NCBI GenBank assembly: GCA_964510525.1
Contig: CAZECE010000087.1
Span: 1 to 64,000 of the forward strand
Reading direction: 5' to 3'
Origin: CAZECE01 sp964510525
GTDB taxonomy: Bacteria; Pseudomonadota; Gammaproteobacteria; Pseudomonadales; JANQJO01
DNA length: 64,000 nt
Made by a program: the position numbers and the translations under genes. Of this stretch, positions 16,870-26,422 are shown piece after piece (the stretch's first letter is position 1; every line of letters starts with the position of its first letter). The notes under the pieces are model-generated. The model was not told the origin of the DNA, made no database searches, and saw only the letters and a program-made list of their open reading frames with translations.

Positions 16870-18795
16870 ATGAGCAGCATTTTCAGTCAATATCAAACAC
16901 GCTACGAAAATACCAAAGAAGAAGAATACACAATCCAAGAATATCTAGAGCTTTGTAAAAAAGACCCCATGGTCTATGCCTCAGCCCCCGAGCGCATGCT
17001 CGCCGCGATTGGGGAACCCGAATTAGTCGACACCTCTAAAAACCCCCGACTCAGCCGCATCTTTTCAAACAAAATCATCAAACGCTATCCCGCATTTGAT
17101 GAATTTTACGGCATGGAAGAATGCATCGAAAAAATCGTTGCTTATTACAAGCACGCCGCCCAAGGCCTCGAAGAGAAAAAACAAATTCTGTACCTCCTTG
17201 GCCCGGTCGGTGGTGGTAAGTCCTCTCTGGCTGAGAAACTCAAAGCCTTAATGCAAAAAATTCCTTTTTATGCGATCAAAGGCTCACCGGTAAACGAAAC
17301 GCCTCTTGGTCTTTTTAACCCTGAAGAAGACGGTGAAATTCTAGAAGAAGACTACGGCATACCAAAACGTTACTTGAAATCCATCATGTCTCCGTGGGCC
17401 GTCAAGCGCCTGCACGAATTCAATGGTGACATTACTCAGTTCAAAGTGGTGAAACTCTACCCATCGATTTTGGACCAATGCGCGATCGCCAAAACTGAAC
17501 CCGGCGATGAAAACAATCAAGACATTTCAGCCCTTGTGGGTAAAGTCGACATCCGCAAGCTCGAAGATTTCCCCCAAAACGACCCCGACGCCTATTCTTT
17601 CTCAGGCGGACTGTGTCGTGCTAACCAAGGGGTATTGGAATTCGTCGAGATGTTCAAAGCCCCCATTAAAGTCCTCCACCCCCTGTTAACCGCCACCCAA
17701 GAAGGCAACTACAACAGCACGGAAGGCTTAGGCGCCATTCCATATGATGGCATCATCCTGGCTCACTCCAACGAGTCCGAATGGCAGTCCTTCAAAACCA
17801 ACCGCAATAACGAAGCGTTTATCGATCGAATTTACATCGTCAAAGTTCCCTATTGCTTAAAAGTCACTGAAGAAATCAAAATTTACAGCAAATTGTTGCG
17901 TCACAGCTCTCTTTCGAACGCGCACTGTGCGCCAGACACATTAAAAATGCTGGCGCGATTCTCAGTCCTCTCGAGACTGATTGAGCCAGACAACTCCAGC
18001 ATTTACTCAAAAATGCGCATTTACGACGGCGAAAACTTAAAAGACACCGACCCTAAAGCCAAATCGCACCAAGAGTATCGTGATACGGCCGGCGTCAACG
18101 AAGGCATGGAAGGGCTGTCTACTCGCTTTGCATTTAAAATTCTCTCAAAGGTCTTCAACTTTGATCACACTGAAATTGCCGCGAACCCTGTACACTTATT
18201 GCATGTGCTTGAAATGCAGATCGAACAAGAACAATACGCACCAGAAACACGGGAAAAATATCTTCGGTTCATCAAAGAGTATTTAGCTCCGAAATATGTA
18301 GAATTTATTGGCAAAGAGATCCAAACCGCCTACCTCGAGTCCTATTCAGAATACGGTCAAAACATTTTCGACCGCTATGTCACCTACGCCGATTTCTGGA
18401 TTCAAGACCAAGAGTACCGAGATCCCGATACCGGCGATATTCTCGATCGTGGTTCTCTTAATGAAGAGCTCGAGAAAATCGAAAAACCGGCCGGCATCAG
18501 CAATCCGAAAGACTTCCGTAATGAAGTGGTCAACTTTGTGCTGCGAGCCAGAGCCAACAACGAAGGCAAAAACCCCTCTTGGCTCAGCTACGAAAAACTG
18601 CGCACTGTTATTGAGAAAAAAATGTTCTCCAACACCGAAGATTTGTTGCCGGTTATTTCGTTCAATCCAAAAGCGTCCAAAGACGACCAGAAAAAACACG
18701 AAGACTTTGTCAATCGCATGGTCGAACGTGGTTATACCGAAAAACAAGTTCGCTTGTTATCGGAATGGTATCTGCGGGTACGCAAAGCCCAGTAA
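16870..18795 (+). CDS. prkA: PrkA/YeaG-type serine protein kinase
   Basis: AAA-like ATPase with a kinase-like C-terminal domain, linked in E. coli to starvation responses. 641 residues: N-terminal PrkA AAA core with Walker A LGPVGGGKSSLAEKL (about 114-128), FSGGLCRANQGVLEFVEMFK, and GIILAHSNESEW (Walker B/sensor region). The C-terminal PrkA domain follows (about 385-640). Length equals E. coli YeaG (644 aa). First gene of a four-gene plus-strand group with YeaH and SpoVR. Confidence 0.95.
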   Translation: MSSIFSQYQTRYENTKEEEYTIQEYLELCKKDPMVYASAPERMLAAIGEPELVDTSKNPRLSRIFSNKIIKRYPAFDEFYGMEECIEKIVAYYKHAAQGLEEKKQILYLLGPVGGGKSSLAEKLKALMQKIPFYAIKGSPVNETPLGLFNPEEDGEILEEDYGIPKRYLKSIMSPWAVKRLHEFNGDITQFKVVKLYPSILDQCAIAKTEPGDENNQDISALVGKVDIRKLEDFPQNDPDAYSFSGGLCRANQGVLEFVEMFKAPIKVLHPLLTATQEGNYNSTEGLGAIPYDGIILAHSNESEWQSFKTNRNNEAFIDRIYIVKVPYCLKVTEEIKIYSKLLRHSSLSNAHCAPDTLKMLARFSVLSRLIEPDNSSIYSKMRIYDGENLKDTDPKAKSHQEYRDTAGVNEGMEGLSTRFAFKILSKVFNFDHTEIAANPVHLLHVLEMQIEQEQYAPETREKYLRFIKEYLAPKYVEFIGKEIQTAYLESYSEYGQNIFDRYVTYADFWIQDQEYRDPDTGDILDRGSLNEELEKIEKPAGISNPKDFRNEVVNFVLRARANNEGKNPSWLSYEKLRTVIEKKMFSNTEDLLPVISFNPKASKDDQKKHEDFVNRMVERGYTEKQVRLLSEWYLRVRKAQ

Positions 18796-18846
18796 TAGCC
18801 AGCCCATTCCAATCAAGGGGGCTTAAAGGGAACTTGAGGGAAAATT

Positions 18847-20139
18847 GTGTCTTACATTGTCGATCGTAGACTAAACGGTAAAAACAAAAGCACCGTGAAT
18901 CGCCAACGTTTTTTGCGGCGCTACCGTTCGCACATTAAAAAAGCGGTTTCAGATGCTGTCACCAAACGCAGCATTACCGACTTAAACAGCGGCGAATCCG
19001 TGTCAATCCCTCAAAAAGACATGTTCGAACCGACTTTTCGCCATGGCACAGGCGGACAGCGAGACATCATCTTACCGGGCAACAAAGAATACAACCAAGG
19101 CGACGCCATTCCCCGCCCACCGCAACAAGGCGGCGGTGGCAGCGGCGAAGGGCAAGCCAGTGATTCTGGCGAAGGCATGGACGACTTTGTCTTTCAAATC
19201 ACTCAAGATGAATTTCTCGAATTTTTGTTTGATGACTTAGCCCTCCCAAACTTAGTCAAACGCCAACTGGTAGGCCTAGAGTCGTTCAAATACGTACACG
19301 CCGGCATCACCAGCCATGGCAACCCCACTAAATTAAACGTGATTCGCTCACTAAGACAATCCTTAGGTCGGCGCATCGCACTGACCACGGGGGCCCGCAA
19401 ACAACTGAAAAAATGCGAAGCCGAGTTACTCGCTTTACAAGCTCAAGATGAGATTCTGAGAAACAAAGAACAAGAAGACCACTTGATCGAGCGCATTACC
19501 AAGCTCAAACGCAAAATCAAAGCCATTCCATTTTTAGACGACATCGATTTGCGCTACAACCTGCACGTTAAACACCCCATGCCCACCTCAAAAGCGGTGA
19601 TGTTTTGCTTGATGGACGTCTCGGGGTCGATGAATCAACAGATGAAAGACATGGCCAAACGTTTTTTTATTTTGCTCTATCTTTTTTTGAAGCGAAACTA
19701 CGAGCGCATTGAAGTGGTGTTTATACGTCACCACACCAGCGCCAAAGAAGTCGATGAACAAGAGTTTTTTTATTCCAGAGAAACCGGCGGCACCATTGTT
19801 TCCAGTGCGCTGAAAATGATGAACAGCATCATCGAAGAACGTTACTCCCCAACGGAGTGGAACATCTACGGCGCTCAAGCGTCTGATGGCGACAACTGGA
19901 ACGATGACTCCCCCATTTGCACCAAAATACTGACGCATGATTTATTACCTAAATGCCAATATTACGCTTACATTGAAATCAACCCAAGACGCCACCAAGC
20001 GCTCTGGCGCGAATACGAAGCAATCGCTGCCAGTCACGGAGAGCAATTTGCGATGCAGCAAATATCCGATCCCAGTGATATTTTCCCGGTGTTCCGGGAG
20101 CTTTTCCAAAAACGCACAGTGACGGCGAATTCAGCCTGA
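18847..20139 (+). CDS. yeaH: YeaH/DUF444 protein with a von Willebrand A-like domain
   Basis: Function unknown; the family always travels with PrkA. 430 residues: Arg/Lys-rich N-terminus (VDRRLNGKNKSTVNRQRFLRR), Gly-rich linker (GGGGSGEGQASDSGEG), DUF444 core and a C-terminal vWA-like fold. That fold carries the metal-site motif DVSGSM within VMFCLMDVSGSMNQQMKD and TGGTIVSSAL. It starts with GTG after GAGGG with 6 bases spacing. It lies 51 bases downstream of prkA. Confidence 0.95.
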   Translation: MSYIVDRRLNGKNKSTVNRQRFLRRYRSHIKKAVSDAVTKRSITDLNSGESVSIPQKDMFEPTFRHGTGGQRDIILPGNKEYNQGDAIPRPPQQGGGGSGEGQASDSGEGMDDFVFQITQDEFLEFLFDDLALPNLVKRQLVGLESFKYVHAGITSHGNPTKLNVIRSLRQSLGRRIALTTGARKQLKKCEAELLALQAQDEILRNKEQEDHLIERITKLKRKIKAIPFLDDIDLRYNLHVKHPMPTSKAVMFCLMDVSGSMNQQMKDMAKRFFILLYLFLKRNYERIEVVFIRHHTSAKEVDEQEFFYSRETGGTIVSSALKMMNSIIEERYSPTEWNIYGAQASDGDNWNDDSPICTKILTHDLLPKCQYYAYIEINPRRHQALWREYEAIAASHGEQFAMQQISDPSDIFPVFRELFQKRTVTANSA

Positions 20140-20175
20140 CTTCACATAGACAACGACACAGATCATTAACAAATC

Positions 20176-21723
20176 ATGACAGATAATGGCCAAACCACAG
20201 GAACTCAAGTACCAGAAGCCAACTACCTTTCAGTCGGCTCCGAGTGGACATTTGAGCTGATCAAAGAATACGACCAAGTCATCGGCGAAGTGGCCGAGCG
20301 CGACTACCAGCTCGACACCTATCCCAGCCAAATTGAAATCATCTCAGCCGAACAAATGATGGATGCCTACTCCTCTGTTGGCATGCCAGTTGGCTACAAT
20401 CACTGGTCTTTTGGCAAGCAGTTCGTTAACGTTTCCAACAGCTATCACCGCGGGCAAATGGGCTTAGCGTATGAAATCGTGATCAATTCCAATCCTTGCA
20501 TCGCCTACCTGATGGAAGAAAACACCATCACGATGCAAGCTCTGGTCATTGCTCACGCCTGCTACGGCCACAACAGTTTTTTTAAAAACAATTATTTATT
20601 TCAAACCTGGACGGATGCCAGCTCAATCATTGATTACCTGGTCTTTGCCAAAAACTACATCGCAAAGTGCGAAGAACGATATGGCCTAGACGAAGTCGAA
20701 GATTTGCTGGACGCCTGCCATGCCTTGATGAATTACGGTGTCGATCGCTACAAGCGCCCCTACCCCATTTCGGCAGAAGAAGAAAAACAACGCCAAAAAG
20801 AACGCGAAGCCTATTTGCAAACCCAAATCAACGAACTGTGGCGCACCATTCCAAAATCAGAACAATCCTCAAACGCGGACACCAATACCAAACGTTTTCC
20901 AGAAGAACCGCAAGAAAACCTGCTCTACTTCATTGAAAAAAATGCCCCTCTTTTAGAACCCTGGCAACGTGAAATCGTACGCATTGTGCGAAAAATCGCG
21001 CAGTATTTTTATCCGCAACGCCAAACCCAGGTGATGAACGAAGGCTGGGCTACGTTCTGGCATTACACACTGTTGAACCGGCTGCATGAACTCAGACGGG
21101 TCGACGACGGTTTCATGCTGGAGTTTTTGCAATACCACACCAGCGTCGTGCTGCAACCTGAATACGACAAACCCTATTACAACGGCATTAACCCCTATGC
21201 CCTCGGCTTTGCGATGATGACCGACTTAAAACGCATCTGCCAAAGCCCAACCGACGAGGACAAAAAGTGGTTTCCAGACATCGCCGGAACCCCCTGGCTA
21301 GATACCTTAAAGTTTGCGATGCAAAGCTTTAAAGATGAAAGCTTCGTGCAACAGTTTTTATCTCCCAAAGTGATGCGTGACTTTAAGTTTTTTAACATCC
21401 TCGATGATGACACTCAAAAAGAAATGAGCGTCGCCGCCATTCATGATGAGCAAGGCTACAAAACCATTCGCCAAAATCTTTCAAACAACTACAACCTGAG
21501 CATCAATGAACCCAACATTCAAATCTACGAAGTCAACATCACCGGTGACCGCTCTCTTAAGCTACGGCATTACCAACACAACCGACGCCCTCTCGACGAC
21601 AAACATTGCAACGCCGTACTCAAACACCTACACAGTTTATGGAAATTTGATATCCACTTAGAAACCGTCCATCAAGACACCGTTTGCAAGACCTACCATT
21701 ACCCCGAACCGAAAGACAACTAG
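20176..21723 (+). CDS. spoVR: SpoVR family protein (YcgB-like)
   Basis: Biochemical role unknown. First described as needed for the Bacillus spore cortex, but common in non-sporulating proteobacteria beside prkA and yeaH. 515 residues, normal length. Conserved stretches: PVGYNHWSFGKQF, AYLMEENTITMQALVIAHACYGHNSFFKNN, the HEXXH-like region VMNEGWATFWHYTLLNRL, and NGINPYALGFAMM. It follows yeaH by 36 bases. Confidence 0.95.
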   Translation: MTDNGQTTGTQVPEANYLSVGSEWTFELIKEYDQVIGEVAERDYQLDTYPSQIEIISAEQMMDAYSSVGMPVGYNHWSFGKQFVNVSNSYHRGQMGLAYEIVINSNPCIAYLMEENTITMQALVIAHACYGHNSFFKNNYLFQTWTDASSIIDYLVFAKNYIAKCEERYGLDEVEDLLDACHALMNYGVDRYKRPYPISAEEEKQRQKEREAYLQTQINELWRTIPKSEQSSNADTNTKRFPEEPQENLLYFIEKNAPLLEPWQREIVRIVRKIAQYFYPQRQTQVMNEGWATFWHYTLLNRLHELRRVDDGFMLEFLQYHTSVVLQPEYDKPYYNGINPYALGFAMMTDLKRICQSPTDEDKKWFPDIAGTPWLDTLKFAMQSFKDESFVQQFLSPKVMRDFKFFNILDDDTQKEMSVAAIHDEQGYKTIRQNLSNNYNLSINEPNIQIYEVNITGDRSLKLRHYQHNRRPLDDKHCNAVLKHLHSLWKFDIHLETVHQDTVCKTYHYPEPKDN

Positions 21724-21737
21724 CCGCATCACTCACC

Positions 21738-23273
21738 ATGCAATCATTGATGACAGAATTTGCCTACCGAACCTGGGAATACCTGGCCGTTTTCTTAGTG
21801 TTCATTATCAGCCTTTTCCTACTGTCTCTGATTTATTTCTACTTAGTTGATATTACCCAGAGAAAACACGCAATACGACGCAACTACCCCATCATCGGTC
21901 GTTTCCGTTATTTCTTTGAACATTTAGGGGAATTTTTTCGCCAATATTTCTTTGCCATGGACCGCGAAGAAATGCCGTTTAATCGCGCCGAACGCTCCTG
22001 GGTGTATCGGGCCTCAAAAGACATCAACAACACCATTGCTTTTGGTTCGACACGCTCCCTGAATACTACAGGCACCATTTTCTTTTTAAATTGCCCCTTT
22101 CCAACGCTTGAAAAGGATTCCTTAGAGCCCCAAAAAGTCACCATCGGCACAACCACCTGCACACACCCTTACAGCACCCGCTCGTTATTTCATGTGTCAG
22201 GCTTAAGCTTTGGGGCTGTCTCCAAACCCGCCCTACTCGCCTTATCCCAAGGCGCCAAAGCCGCAGGTATCTGGCTCAACACGGGCGAAGGCGGACTGAC
22301 CCAATACCACCTATCGGGTGGTTGCGACATCGTCTTTCAAATTGGGACCGCCAAATACGGGGTGCGCACCCCAGACGGTGAACTCAGCCTTGAAAAGCTC
22401 AAAAAAATTGGCGCCACTCCAGAAGTTAAAATGTTTGAAATAAAAATGAGTCAAGGTGCGAAACCAGGTCGAGGCGGCATTCTGCCAAAGGAAAAAATCA
22501 CCGACGAAGTCGCCGAAGTCCGCGGCATTCCCAAAGGGCAAGACTCCATCAGCCCCAATGGACACCCGGACATCCAAAGCCCTGAAGATCTCTTAAAAAC
22601 CATTCACCTGATTCGCACCACCACCGGCAAACCGGTCGGCTTTAAAACGGTCATTGGCTCTTATGGCTGGTTAGACGAATTATTCTCAGCGGTTCATCGT
22701 CTTGGCAAAGATTACCTACCCGACTTTATCACCATCGACAGCTGTGATGGCGGCACTGGCGCTTCACCGCAAAGTCTAATGGACTTTGTCGGCTTACCCT
22801 TACGCGAAAGCCTGCCCTTGGTGGTTGATAAGCTCAATGAATTTGGCTTGAGACCGTATGTGAAAGTGATTGCCTCCGGCAAGTTAATCACTCCGTCAGG
22901 CGTCGCCTGGGCGCTGTCAATGGGCGCTGATTTTGTCACCTCGGGTCGTGGTTTCATGTTTGCCTTAGGATGCATTCAAGCGTTGCAATGCAACAAAAAC
23001 AACTGCCCTACCGGCATCACCACCCATCGAGCAGACCTGCAAAAAGGGTTAGACCCAACACTTAAAGCTATTCGTGTTCAAAATTATGTTAAAAACATGA
23101 ATCATGAAGTGGGTGAAATTGCCCACTCTTGCGGCGTAAAGCAACCCAGGCAACTCACACGAGAACACGCCCATGTCGTCATGGAAAACCAACGTTCCAT
23201 CGCCCTCTCAACCCTCCACCCCCCAGTTGAAGCCCGAGCTGAATACCGAGAAGTTAAGTGGGTGGATCACTAA
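21738..23273 (+). CDS. Membrane-anchored FMN-binding glutamate-synthase-like protein
   Basis: 511 residues. It starts MQSLMTEFAYRTWEYLAV with a transmembrane segment at about 14-37. A glutamate-synthase central domain (GltB FMN/3Fe-4S barrel, PF01645 type) then covers most of the protein: HVSGLSFGAVSKPALLALSQGA, GEGGLTQYHLSGGCDIVFQIG, KPGRGGILP, IDSCDGGTGASP, MGADFVTSGRGFMFALGCIQ and the cluster loop LQCNKNNCPTGI. It has no glutaminase domain. An upstream ATG at 21684 lies inside spoVR. It is the last gene of the PrkA group, 14 bases after spoVR, and its stop is 6 bases from the convergent cls gene. The enzymatic role of this stand-alone form is not established. Confidence 0.88.
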   Translation: MQSLMTEFAYRTWEYLAVFLVFIISLFLLSLIYFYLVDITQRKHAIRRNYPIIGRFRYFFEHLGEFFRQYFFAMDREEMPFNRAERSWVYRASKDINNTIAFGSTRSLNTTGTIFFLNCPFPTLEKDSLEPQKVTIGTTTCTHPYSTRSLFHVSGLSFGAVSKPALLALSQGAKAAGIWLNTGEGGLTQYHLSGGCDIVFQIGTAKYGVRTPDGELSLEKLKKIGATPEVKMFEIKMSQGAKPGRGGILPKEKITDEVAEVRGIPKGQDSISPNGHPDIQSPEDLLKTIHLIRTTTGKPVGFKTVIGSYGWLDELFSAVHRLGKDYLPDFITIDSCDGGTGASPQSLMDFVGLPLRESLPLVVDKLNEFGLRPYVKVIASGKLITPSGVAWALSMGADFVTSGRGFMFALGCIQALQCNKNNCPTGITTHRADLQKGLDPTLKAIRVQNYVKNMNHEVGEIAHSCGVKQPRQLTREHAHVVMENQRSIALSTLHPPVEARAEYREVKWVDH

Positions 23274-23279
23274 ATAACG

Positions 23280-24746
23280 CTACAAAAACGGCGAAAACAA
23301 TCGCGCCACGGCATCGCGCAACCGAATCCAAAACCCACGCGCATCCACCCGCTCCAAAGTCTCTTCACGAGATCGCTGACACATCGTATCAAAATGACGA
23401 CTTAATTCTTCCACTAACGACCCACCATAGACTTCCACCATCAATTCAAAATTCAGCCGCAAACTGCGTGCATCCAAATTGGCCGAGCCCACTTGGGCAT
23501 AGCACTCATCAATCACAATGAATTTACTGTGAGCAAAGGGCGGCGGCTGATACAGAATGCGAACCCCAAATTCCAACAGTTGCCACAGCATATGCTGCGT
23601 CGCCCAGTGCACAACCGGTTGATTAGACCTTTCCGGTAAGATGATGACCACCTCAACATTGCGCAACACCGCCGCTTTTAACGCCTCTATCAACGAAATA
23701 GGCGGCAAGAAATACGGTACCATAATAGCGACTTTGCGCCTCGCAAGCGCAATAACGCCGATCAGAATTGTGGTCAGTTTGTCTAAATCTTCATTCGGCC
23801 CATCGGTGATGACTCTGCAAATATGCGAATCCCCACCGGCCGGAACGGGCACTATGCCCTGTTTGACATTCCCAATAGGCGACTCACCCGTGACAAAACA
23901 CCAATCCTCTTCAAACACGCGCTGTAACTGAGCCGATATTGCGCCTTCAAATAAGAAATGCATGTCCTGAATAGCATAACGACTCATACCCTCAGTATTA
24001 GATAAATGCCGATCCCGAATATTCATGCCCCCAGTGAAGGCTTGGCACCCATCCACTACCAGTAACTTACGGTGATTGCGCAAATTAATATGAAACGACG
24101 GCGGCCAAAGCCTGACAGGAATAAAGGTTTCACACCGAATGCCTGCCTGAGTGAGTTTTAGACTAGCATGCGGCAGGCTATAAAAAGCGCCAACACCATC
24201 AACCAACACTCTAACGGTAACCCCTCGCCGATCCGCAGCTTGTAAGGCCGCCAAAAAGCGCTTACCAGAAGAATCCATTGAAAAGATAAACGCCGACAAC
24301 AATACACTGAACTGCGCTTGCTCAATACTCTGCAGCATGGCCTGATAAGCCGTCTCGCCAGAAAAGTACGGCGTCACCTGATCGGCTGTCGCCAGTGGTC
24401 GCCCCGTTAAACCAGCGGATACCGGAGCAAAGGACGCCAAACCAGGTGGCAACTCAACCGTAGGATTTGTTATTAAGGTGCTGGGGTTTAAAACATCAAG
24501 TTCAGGCAATCCCGAACGCTCCGCCAACAACCGCCGCGTTCGAGTAGTAATTCTGTTAATCCCAAACAGCGCATAAAACAACGCGCCAACATACGGGAGC
24601 GCAAAACAAACCAACATCCAAAATAGAACAGCACGCGGATCTCGTTTATAAAACAACGCATGACCCGCACTCAACACCGCAGCCAGAAAATACCCCATCC
24701 ACCCAATTGTCTGGAGCGCCATTTCAATGATCGCTTGATCTAACAT
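23280..24746 (-). CDS. cls: Cardiolipin synthase (phospholipase D family)
   Basis: Joins two phosphatidylglycerols (or PG plus PE) into cardiolipin at the inner membrane. 488 residues: two N-terminal membrane segments (about 8-28, 38-60) and two PLD domains with HKD motifs, NHRKLLVVDG (about 225) and AHSKFIVIDE (about 405). Architecture and length match ClsA. Monocistronic as far as can be seen; convergent with the FMN protein gene. Confidence 0.94.
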   Translation of the reverse strand: MLDQAIIEMALQTIGWMGYFLAAVLSAGHALFYKRDPRAVLFWMLVCFALPYVGALFYALFGINRITTRTRRLLAERSGLPELDVLNPSTLITNPTVELPPGLASFAPVSAGLTGRPLATADQVTPYFSGETAYQAMLQSIEQAQFSVLLSAFIFSMDSSGKRFLAALQAADRRGVTVRVLVDGVGAFYSLPHASLKLTQAGIRCETFIPVRLWPPSFHINLRNHRKLLVVDGCQAFTGGMNIRDRHLSNTEGMSRYAIQDMHFLFEGAISAQLQRVFEEDWCFVTGESPIGNVKQGIVPVPAGGDSHICRVITDGPNEDLDKLTTILIGVIALARRKVAIMVPYFLPPISLIEALKAAVLRNVEVVIILPERSNQPVVHWATQHMLWQLLEFGVRILYQPPPFAHSKFIVIDECYAQVGSANLDARSLRLNFELMVEVYGGSLVEELSRHFDTMCQRSREETLERVDARGFWIRLRDAVARLFSPFL

Positions 24747-24874
24747 TGAAACACTCTTAATTTAACCTGACTCAACCGACGCCACTCAACCATTTTGACT
24801 CAATCATGATTGCCACATCATAGTAAACTACACGCGATGATATCAAAAAACCACAGCCTTCCTGAGCCAATATT

Positions 24875-25549
24875 ATGGACACCACCCCCATACAACTGAC
24901 CACTTGGAATGTTCAAAAAGGACTGCAATTTGGCTGGGAAAAACAGCTGAAAAAAGCACTGGATGCCAGTTCTTTGTGCCTGCTCCAGGAAATGCCTTAT
25001 CACTCTCGTCACCTCGAGCTATTTCAGCAACAAGAATTTCACTTTGCACCCGGCGCCAAAGCACCTCGCGTACAAACTGGCGTACTCACGGCAGCACACA
25101 CAAACGCGTTAAAACAACGGACTCTAAAACACCCAGAACCCTGGATTCGTTACCCCAAAGCAACTCTGATTACAGAATATCCGTTAAGCCAAAGCGGCCT
25201 GACACTCTGGGTTGCCAATATACACGGCATTAATTTCACAATCGGCACCCGCGCCTTTGCACAGCAGCTGCATGACATCGCCGCCGCCCTCAAAAGCCAT
25301 TCAGGCCCAATGATCATCGCAGGTGATTTCAACAGTTGGAATCCAAAGCGCAACAAAGCAATCACCCAAGCACTGTTTCACTTGGGGTTACACGAAGTCA
25401 GCTTTGATCCCCACCACCTCAAAAAAGTGTTTGGTCACCCGCTGGATCGAGTCTTTTACCGCGGGCTCTCGCTACAACACCACACCGTGATCCCAGTCAC
25501 CTGCTCCGATCACAACATGCTGCAAGCACAGTTTTTAGTTTCAACATGA
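24875..25549 (+). CDS. Endonuclease/exonuclease/phosphatase (EEP) family protein
   Basis: Metal-dependent phosphodiesterase or nuclease fold, 224 residues. Signature motifs in order: TTWNVQKG (metal), LLQEM (catalytic Glu), GDFNSW (Asp/Asn), and the terminal SDHNML (Asp-His). No signal peptide. Substrate unknown; cytosolic EEP proteins of this size often sit beside cls genes in gammaproteobacteria. Its last 53 bases are overlapped by the convergent unknown gene, but SDHN lies there and is clearly genuine. Confidence 0.88.
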   Translation: MDTTPIQLTTWNVQKGLQFGWEKQLKKALDASSLCLLQEMPYHSRHLELFQQQEFHFAPGAKAPRVQTGVLTAAHTNALKQRTLKHPEPWIRYPKATLITEYPLSQSGLTLWVANIHGINFTIGTRAFAQQLHDIAAALKSHSGPMIIAGDFNSWNPKRNKAITQALFHLGLHEVSFDPHHLKKVFGHPLDRVFYRGLSLQHHTVIPVTCSDHNMLQAQFLVST

Positions 25550-26258
25550 ATGTGATTAGATTACGACGCTGGGGTTCATTTGGAACTAGGTTACGAAGCC
25601 TATCTAAAATATCTGTAGAATTACCTATGATAAAACGAGTCGACTCTGTATCAGTGCGTCTGGCCTCATCAAGAAATTGTCTCAATGCTTTAGCTGAAAG
25701 AACAACGTCACTTTTGACATCATGTCCTCTTTTGCGTTTTTCTTCAAGTCGATGCACTTCTGCCTCCAACTTTGCAAAAAACGCGGCATAGCCGCCGACA
25801 CCTCCTAAAGATACAACAAACCGCTTAACTTCATCTTTAGACAACACAAACGGCTTAGCTTCATCATCCGAAAGTCTGACCAACGGATCTCCACCTAATT
25901 TTTCAATTAAACACTGCAATTGATCCAATACCGTCTGTTTAGGGTTCAAACCATCTCCAAAAAATGAAACACTAGAATCATTTCTTACGGTTTGCACAGT
26001 TTCATTAGTTAATTTACTCGAATCCAAAGTAGCATTTTTTGCCTCCCGGCCCTCTCTCATCCCCCTAGAGGTAGGGTCAGCCCGACCACGATGAGAAGCG
26101 TCATTCGTTTTAAAACAAAGAAAAATGCGTTTTAATTTTTGTAAAGCGCGCGCCCTGATGTTTTGCTCGACTCGAGCGTGTCGGTCAGCTCTAGCGTTTT
26201 GGTTATATGGTTCAGCTCTGCAACGAGAGTTTGAAGAAGCATTTACTACAGCTATCAT
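25497..26258 (-). CDS. Hypothetical protein, unrecognised
   Basis: 253 residues, no family I recognise. The N-terminal third (1-65) is rich in Arg, Ala and Asn with no obvious fold. Residues about 95-250 look like a soluble helical protein with acidic and basic heptad-like stretches (AFFAKLEAEVHRLEEKRKRG). There is no signal peptide or membrane segment. The ATG lacks a convincing ribosome site and the real start may be further in. The 3' end overlaps the EEP gene by 53 bases. It forms the left edge of the accessory region. Confidence 0.5.
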   Translation of the reverse strand: MIAVVNASSNSRCRAEPYNQNARADRHARVEQNIRARALQKLKRIFLCFKTNDASHRGRADPTSRGMREGREAKNATLDSSKLTNETVQTVRNDSSVSFFGDGLNPKQTVLDQLQCLIEKLGGDPLVRLSDDEAKPFVLSKDEVKRFVVSLGGVGGYAAFFAKLEAEVHRLEEKRKRGHDVKSDVVLSAKALRQFLDEARRTDTESTRFIIGNSTDILDRLRNLVPNEPQRRNLITFMLKLKTVLAACCDRSR

Positions 26259-26374
26259 CAGAAATCAAGTAGTCATTCATAAAATTATGGGCTTAACGTA
26301 AAACCAAAGCAAATAACGGTTTACGGTTAAAAAAACCACACAATAATAACAAAAAACACTCGATCGTCAACTAG

Positions 26375-26390
26375 AAAAAATGAGGGCCGT
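26375..26390 (+). repeat. 16-bp direct repeat, left copy
   Basis: AAAAAATGAGGGCCGT, identical to 32237-32252. It lies in the gap between the two minus-strand orphan genes. No hairpin partner is present here, unlike the right copy. Confidence 0.6.
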
Positions 26391-26422
26391 ACTAACAATG
26401 TTGAACTTTAGTTACTAGGGCG

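Noticed and set aside
26375..26422. Terminator at the left copy of the 16-bp repeat
   Set aside because: It has a T-run on the minus strand but no complementary arm nearby, unlike the right copy.
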